Assembly: GCA_964019415.1 (NCBI GenBank)
Contig: OZ025887.1
Span: 1,557,306-1,621,305 of the forward strand
Length of the DNA: 64,000 bases
From: Ianthella basta
Lineage: Eukaryota > Porifera > Demospongiae > Verongiida > Ianthellidae
Reading direction: 5' to 3'
Each line of letters opens with the position of its first letter. Position 1 is the stretch's first letter. This document shows, piece after piece, positions 59,516-64,000 of the stretch. The position numbers were made by a program, and so were the translations under genes. The notes below the pieces were generated by a model that worked only from the letters and a program-made list of their open reading frames with translations, did no database searches and was not told the origin of the DNA.

Positions 59516-61492
59516 AGAATCTCGTATCATTGTATTATCAACGCAACTATGAGCCTCTACAATATCATCATGTACCTTTATTTACATTACATTGCAGGCG
59601 TACATGTATTTCATTATGAAGTGCAAGTTGCAATTATGCTATACAATGTCATTTGTATATAACATAACAGCCCCACTCTAGTGTACACGTGGAGTGTGGT
59701 GTGGAAGTCTCTGTATGTTATTTTTACCTACTAGTGTATATAAATTTCTTTAGAATTAAAAGGGATTTAGGAATGGCTGGCAGAAAAAGCATAGAAACAA
59801 GCAAGAGTAACTCAACGCCCTGATAAACCACATTTCTGTGAAGTTCGCTCTGCATTCCTAATTTCCTTGTAGCTACATAGGACTATGTAACTGCTGGACA
59901 TTTGGGTACAATTGTGCATGTGTTGTTCTATATTGTATACCTTGCACTGTTTTGTACAGCTACAGTACTGTTATTGCCCAATTGCGTATTCCAAATATGG
60001 AACAATGACATCATGCGGTTGATGGTCGTGTAGGGTGCCGAGTGCATACAGTTGTATAGGGAGAAGTACGTGGGCCTGGCAGGCAAGAATAGAATGGAAG
60101 GCATTTTGTGTACAGGACACTGAAAATGAGAAGGCATGACAGCAGATGCTGCTCACTTACTTTGGAATGAGGTAGCCTATATAGATGCTACTCAGGCATG
60201 CAGCCATATTCGTTGTAGCTATTTCATGTGTCCTTGCAGACTACCTTACGACCAGTCCAAAGTAAGTGGGCTGCATCCACTGGCATGCCTATTCCCTTTC
60301 AGCATCCTGTACACAAAATGCCCTCCATTCTGTTGTCATACCTGTAAATTGCTTGCATGCCACAATCACATATATATTATTACATATATAGACCAGTGGT
60401 CCACCTGGGCATGTCCATGCACCAAGTTGCATGGCCATGCATGCGCACCCGTTTATATTGCAATTGATACTACACCATGTATCTGTACAAATGTCCTGCA
60501 CAGTATGTGTTATGCTATGAGGATTTATATTAGCACTTGCGAGGTTCCTTGAACAAGGGGGGAGGCTTAATTAGTAAATCTGTCTGTATTAAAAGTTTAG
60601 AATCTCGCATACTTTGTCACAGCATACCAAGTGCATGCTCATGAGTGCCTCCAATCCCTTGGATAGTATTTAGATTATATTACTTATTTACTTTAGATTA
60701 GTGCAATATATATTGTTACTTGCACTGAATTTATCATTGCACAGTCATGTAAGTACATATGTATGCAATGCATGCAGTACATACTTAATACATACATATT
60801 TATTATTATGCACACCACATATATACATGCTCCCTCCACAAGCAGGCACATGCAGCAAACATAATGTACAATAACATACATGCAAGAAAGATCAAGTGAA
60901 GAATAACACCTCCATCCATGCACTCATACATGTACGCATGTCACACATTGCTTCATACCTCAGCAGCTGCCATTTCAGTGATATCAATGTTCCTTGCACT
61001 TTACTTTGAATTGGCCACTTGATATGTGTAGTGATGAGCAATACTGGGTACAATATATTAATCAAGCTCAGTTCCAATAATTATACGAATAACAGTATTG
61101 AAATTGGGAGACAACAATCACTAGAGAATAATGTCTGCATATCTGGGGTACAGTATCCACCATCACACCATCTAGATCAGGTTAGTTGATTTGTTTTAGC
61201 ACATTGCTGAAGATAGTCCAACACCTTGATTGATATTATTGCCGATTGCCGAAGATTGTTCTCAATGCAAACGATCGGCCATAATGAGCTCAATGCTGAT
61301 GACCAGTTGTGGTCTTTGATTATCCACATTGCTGAAGGTCTGTATGTTTGCATAGGGCGGGGGGCATCGTTGACACATACCAAATGCAACAATCGATGTC
61401 CTGCGCAATTTAGACCGCGTCGGACAGCTAGTGCATGACGCCGCGAGGGGGAGGAGCTTCTTGCTCTAATTAAATCACACAGACAGCTCGGT

Positions 61493-61503
61493 CGGTATTT
61501 AAA
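61493..61503 (+). promoter_or_regulatory. TATA-like element upstream of gene B
   Basis: GGTATTTAAAC lies about 100 bp upstream of ATG 61598; plausible TATA box. Confidence 0.35.
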
Positions 61504-61597
61504 CCATCTAGTAGCAATGCACTACAGTTCTTTGGGATATTACTTAGAGTGCAGAAGTCTACAATCTGTACAGGAGTCTTAGATCTTGCGACTAAGG

Positions 61598-63325
61598 ATG
61601 GGTGGTTCCCGAGCCAGCCGACCGATTCGTACTGAAACCAACCGCGTGAGTGCGGAAATCCAGAAAGCCTGGATGCAGAAGAGAGACAGACTGCAGAACA
61701 TGGACTTCTTCGTGCTGGATAACTCCATCCGCGAGAGCACCGTCGGTCAGCTACGCAGCCACACAATGGAGAACAAGAAGAAGATCTTCGAGCAGGTCAA
61801 GAAGTGCGGAATAAAGGACATCATTGTCGCTTCGTTCTCCCACATGCCTCGCATCGATGACGATTTTTGCCAATGGTTAGTTGACCAAGGCGAGGATCGC
61901 AGCTACCTATACTCCTTCTCCGAAGTGACCGAATGCCTCAGAGATGGAGCGTACGACACGGAGTCCGTGCCCGTCTCCTTGCGGAAGAACAAAAAGTATG
62001 GTCTCGCCAATACTATCTTCGAGGTGGACCTCGCCAACAAGGATTGCAAGTGGGGAGAGAAGTTCACAGTGAACGACATGTGCATGCTTATCCTGAAGTG
62101 GATCAAGTGGGTGAAGGAGAACATATCCAAAGATGCTCGCATCCTTCTCAATTTTCGCGATTTCCCTGTGGCCATGACGGACGCTCCTGAACGCGTGCTG
62201 GAGATCGTCACTTTCCTGGCACGGCTGCCAGAAGAACACCGCATGTTCGCCCTTTGCTTTGAAGATCCGTTTGGAGAGTTTCTTCCTGAAGAGTTGGGGG
62301 CATGGACTGCTAGCTTGAGAAGGACCATGGATTCCAACGGCTGGAGCTCGGGGAAACTGCTTGTCCACATTCACCAGAAGTGGGGTCTGCAGACTGCTTC
62401 ACAGCTGGACTGTTTGAGTGCTGGAGCAGATGGAGTGTGGGCCAGCCTGTGCGAAGAAGGTGCTGCCTTGGGGCATGCTTGCTCCTCCATTACCATGATG
62501 AACCTGATTCGCATGGGGAATGAGAAGGTTCAAAAGAAGTACAACTGCAAGCACCTGAGGAGCGCTGCATATGAAATCACCAAGCTGACCACGGGACAGG
62601 AACCCCATCCAAAACAGCCTGTTTATGGTGCAAGGGCTTGCGATTTGGTGTTGGGTGTAGGGGATTTTGATGTGGCCGATTTCTTTGGAGTGAAGGCACC
62701 CATTCGCATCACTACCCTGGCTACTGTCGATATGCTTAAGGAGAGACTGACTGACCTGTTTGGTGAATGCGAGCAGTTCAATGATGAAATTGCTGGCAAT
62801 ATGAAGGAGAAAATGTTGGAGGATCTTCGCGAGGGCAGAAAGGAGGAGTACATGAGCAAAGTTGGCCTAGCCATGCTCTTTGATCGATCTGGAGGCAAGC
62901 TCACTCCTGCAATGAGTGATGCAATTGCACAGATGCAGCTAACTGCACCTCACCACCAAACCATCATCAATGACATTCGAAAGCTGTGGGACCTCTGGGA
63001 TGCGCAAGAAGAGATGGTAGGAGATGAGTGCCTGCAATTTGATTCTTTCTATCATGGTTTTATGGCACCTTACTTTGGCTGCTTCCGATGCGTTGACACA
63101 CGCTTGGCATTTAAAGCAATTGACATGGATGATAATGGCCTTGTGGACTGGAAGGAGTTCCTTGTCTACATCAAATGGGCACTGTATGAATATCCGGAGA
63201 TCACAACAGCCGATGAAGCCATGTCAGTTGCCTTTGAGAAAGGCCTCATTCCTGCTATGCGTGACGAGAAGCTCAGGAACAAGGAAGCATACACGAGCTC
63301 ATCTTTTCGGTTCTCAAGCAGCTGA
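61598..63325 (+). CDS. DRE-TIM (HMG-CoA lyase-like) barrel-EF-hand protein B, intronless
   Basis: A single 575-codon frame. The first ATG in good context is 61598 (MGGSRASR); upstream codons in the same frame begin with TTG and are not used. The protein aligns with gene A almost end to end, with small indels near residues 350 and 400 and different first 25 residues. It keeps LDNSIREST (about 40-48), HIH (about 257-259), GADGVWASLCEEGAALGHA and a canonical EF loop DMDDNGLVDWKE (about 509-520). It is in opposite orientation to gene A, start codons 8.6 kb apart, which fits an inverted duplication or independent insertions of a retrocopy. MGG at the N-terminus might allow myristoylation, but position 6 is Ala. 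Function unknown. Confidence 0.78.
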   Translation: MGGSRASRPIRTETNRVSAEIQKAWMQKRDRLQNMDFFVLDNSIRESTVGQLRSHTMENKKKIFEQVKKCGIKDIIVASFSHMPRIDDDFCQWLVDQGEDRSYLYSFSEVTECLRDGAYDTESVPVSLRKNKKYGLANTIFEVDLANKDCKWGEKFTVNDMCMLILKWIKWVKENISKDARILLNFRDFPVAMTDAPERVLEIVTFLARLPEEHRMFALCFEDPFGEFLPEELGAWTASLRRTMDSNGWSSGKLLVHIHQKWGLQTASQLDCLSAGADGVWASLCEEGAALGHACSSITMMNLIRMGNEKVQKKYNCKHLRSAAYEITKLTTGQEPHPKQPVYGARACDLVLGVGDFDVADFFGVKAPIRITTLATVDMLKERLTDLFGECEQFNDEIAGNMKEKMLEDLREGRKEEYMSKVGLAMLFDRSGGKLTPAMSDAIAQMQLTAPHHQTIINDIRKLWDLWDAQEEMVGDECLQFDSFYHGFMAPYFGCFRCVDTRLAFKAIDMDDNGLVDWKEFLVYIKWALYEYPEITTADEAMSVAFEKGLIPAMRDEKLRNKEAYTSSSFRFSSS

Positions 63326-64000
63326 ATGTAACTCTTGTGACAGACCATAAAGCTTCACTGTATATAGTTACGCATACTTATAATGCACTGTAACTTAGGC
63401 ATAGAGCAGAAGTGATGTAACTTAGCTGAAAAAGATGCATATTATGTTATAGTTTTGAGTAGCTTGGTTTAAAATATGAAAAGAACTGTGTCTAGCTCTG
63501 GTTGGGCTGTCTGCATGTGCCTACCAAGACCTCTCTTCACAGACCTTAATTGTTACCTTGCAATGCATAGGGATAATACCTGTGAGTGTGCTGTATAATG
63601 TGTTGAGCAATGAGAGCTTCCTCAGCATACTGTGGTGTGTTTACAGTCAAAAGGTTTAAATTGCAAAGAATATGCAATATTTACATCCACAGCGCATAAA
63701 TGCAATCTGTGCAGACAAGCCATGTCCTCACCCTTCTACCTTGTGGGCAGGAGTCATGTGAGCTATATAGTTGGAGGTTTGCGCAGGTTGGAGGTATGCG
63801 CGTCATATACACCTAACACAAGTACACTATGAAGTAACTGCTGGGAAGAACAAATTGTGCATCTGTAGGTTTCAGTGAGCCATGACCATAGGTATGTATA
63901 TTAAGCAACTAGCAACGGCGGGCTTCCCTGCTTCGGCACCTCCACGACGGCTGCTGCACAATAGCTACTCCACGACAGTGTGACTTATGGTTGTGTAGGT
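63326..64000. other. 3' flank of gene B, no recognised feature
   Basis: AT-rich unique sequence. No AATAAA close to the stop, no second gene and no clear repeat. Confidence 0.5.

Larger units (their letters stand above)
52952..61597. other. Divergent intergenic region between the two barrel-EF-hand genes
   Basis: 8.6 kb with no intact gene recognised. It holds a LINE tail (53232-53320), an AT-rich TIR element, a 66-bp palindrome, a GT array, a Crypton-like relic, a 147-bp hairpin, a truncated LINE (57065-58946) and a hammerhead-like repeat. Stretches 53330-54400, 56390-57060 and 59520-61490 show only AT-rich unique sequence. Confidence 0.6.

Overview
This is animal nuclear DNA: multi-exon genes with GT-AG introns, long dinucleotide arrays, minisatellites and degraded transposons. 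The proteins are metazoan (NVL, ZnT6, gamma-butyrobetaine dioxygenase-like, BRMS1-like). Close head-to-head gene pairs with many short exons suggest an early-branching animal, possibly a sponge. That placement is inference; no species is identified.

Layout: (1) 702-23411, minus strand: 17 exons of NVL, a ribosome-biogenesis AAA ATPase, with its 3' end beyond base 1. (2) 23460-25556, plus: a two-exon membrane-anchored JmjC-type oxygenase whose start codon is 48 bp from the NVL start. (3) 26534-34257, minus: complete 11-exon SLC30A6 (ZnT6); intron 4 holds about 97 copies of a 37-bp repeat. (4) 34445-36386, plus: two-exon gamma-butyrobetaine dioxygenase-like gene, head-to-head with SLC30A6. (5) 36833-47349, plus: 13-exon BRMS1/BRMS1L-like Sin3-HDAC subunit gene; intron 11 contains a decayed THAP gene and a defective Ty3/gypsy element with both LTRs and a 5-bp target duplication. 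(6) 47350-51226: repeat-bearing intergenic DNA. (7) 51227-52951 (minus) and 61598-63325 (plus): two divergent, closely related intronless genes of about 575 codons. Each encodes a DRE-TIM (HMG-CoA lyase-like) barrel followed by EF-hands. The 8.6 kb between them holds a LINE, a Crypton-like relic, perfect palindromes and miniature elements.

Gene models were built by hand from splice sites, reading phase and remembered family sequence; every internal junction keeps frame except NVL exon 9. There a 14-bp tandem duplication shifts frame right after the D1 Walker B motif. The neighbouring genes do not form one pathway. The strongest novelty candidates are the barrel-EF-hand gene pair, the NVL lesion, the indel-free 37-bp satellite, and a dispersed repeat resembling a hammerhead ribozyme core.
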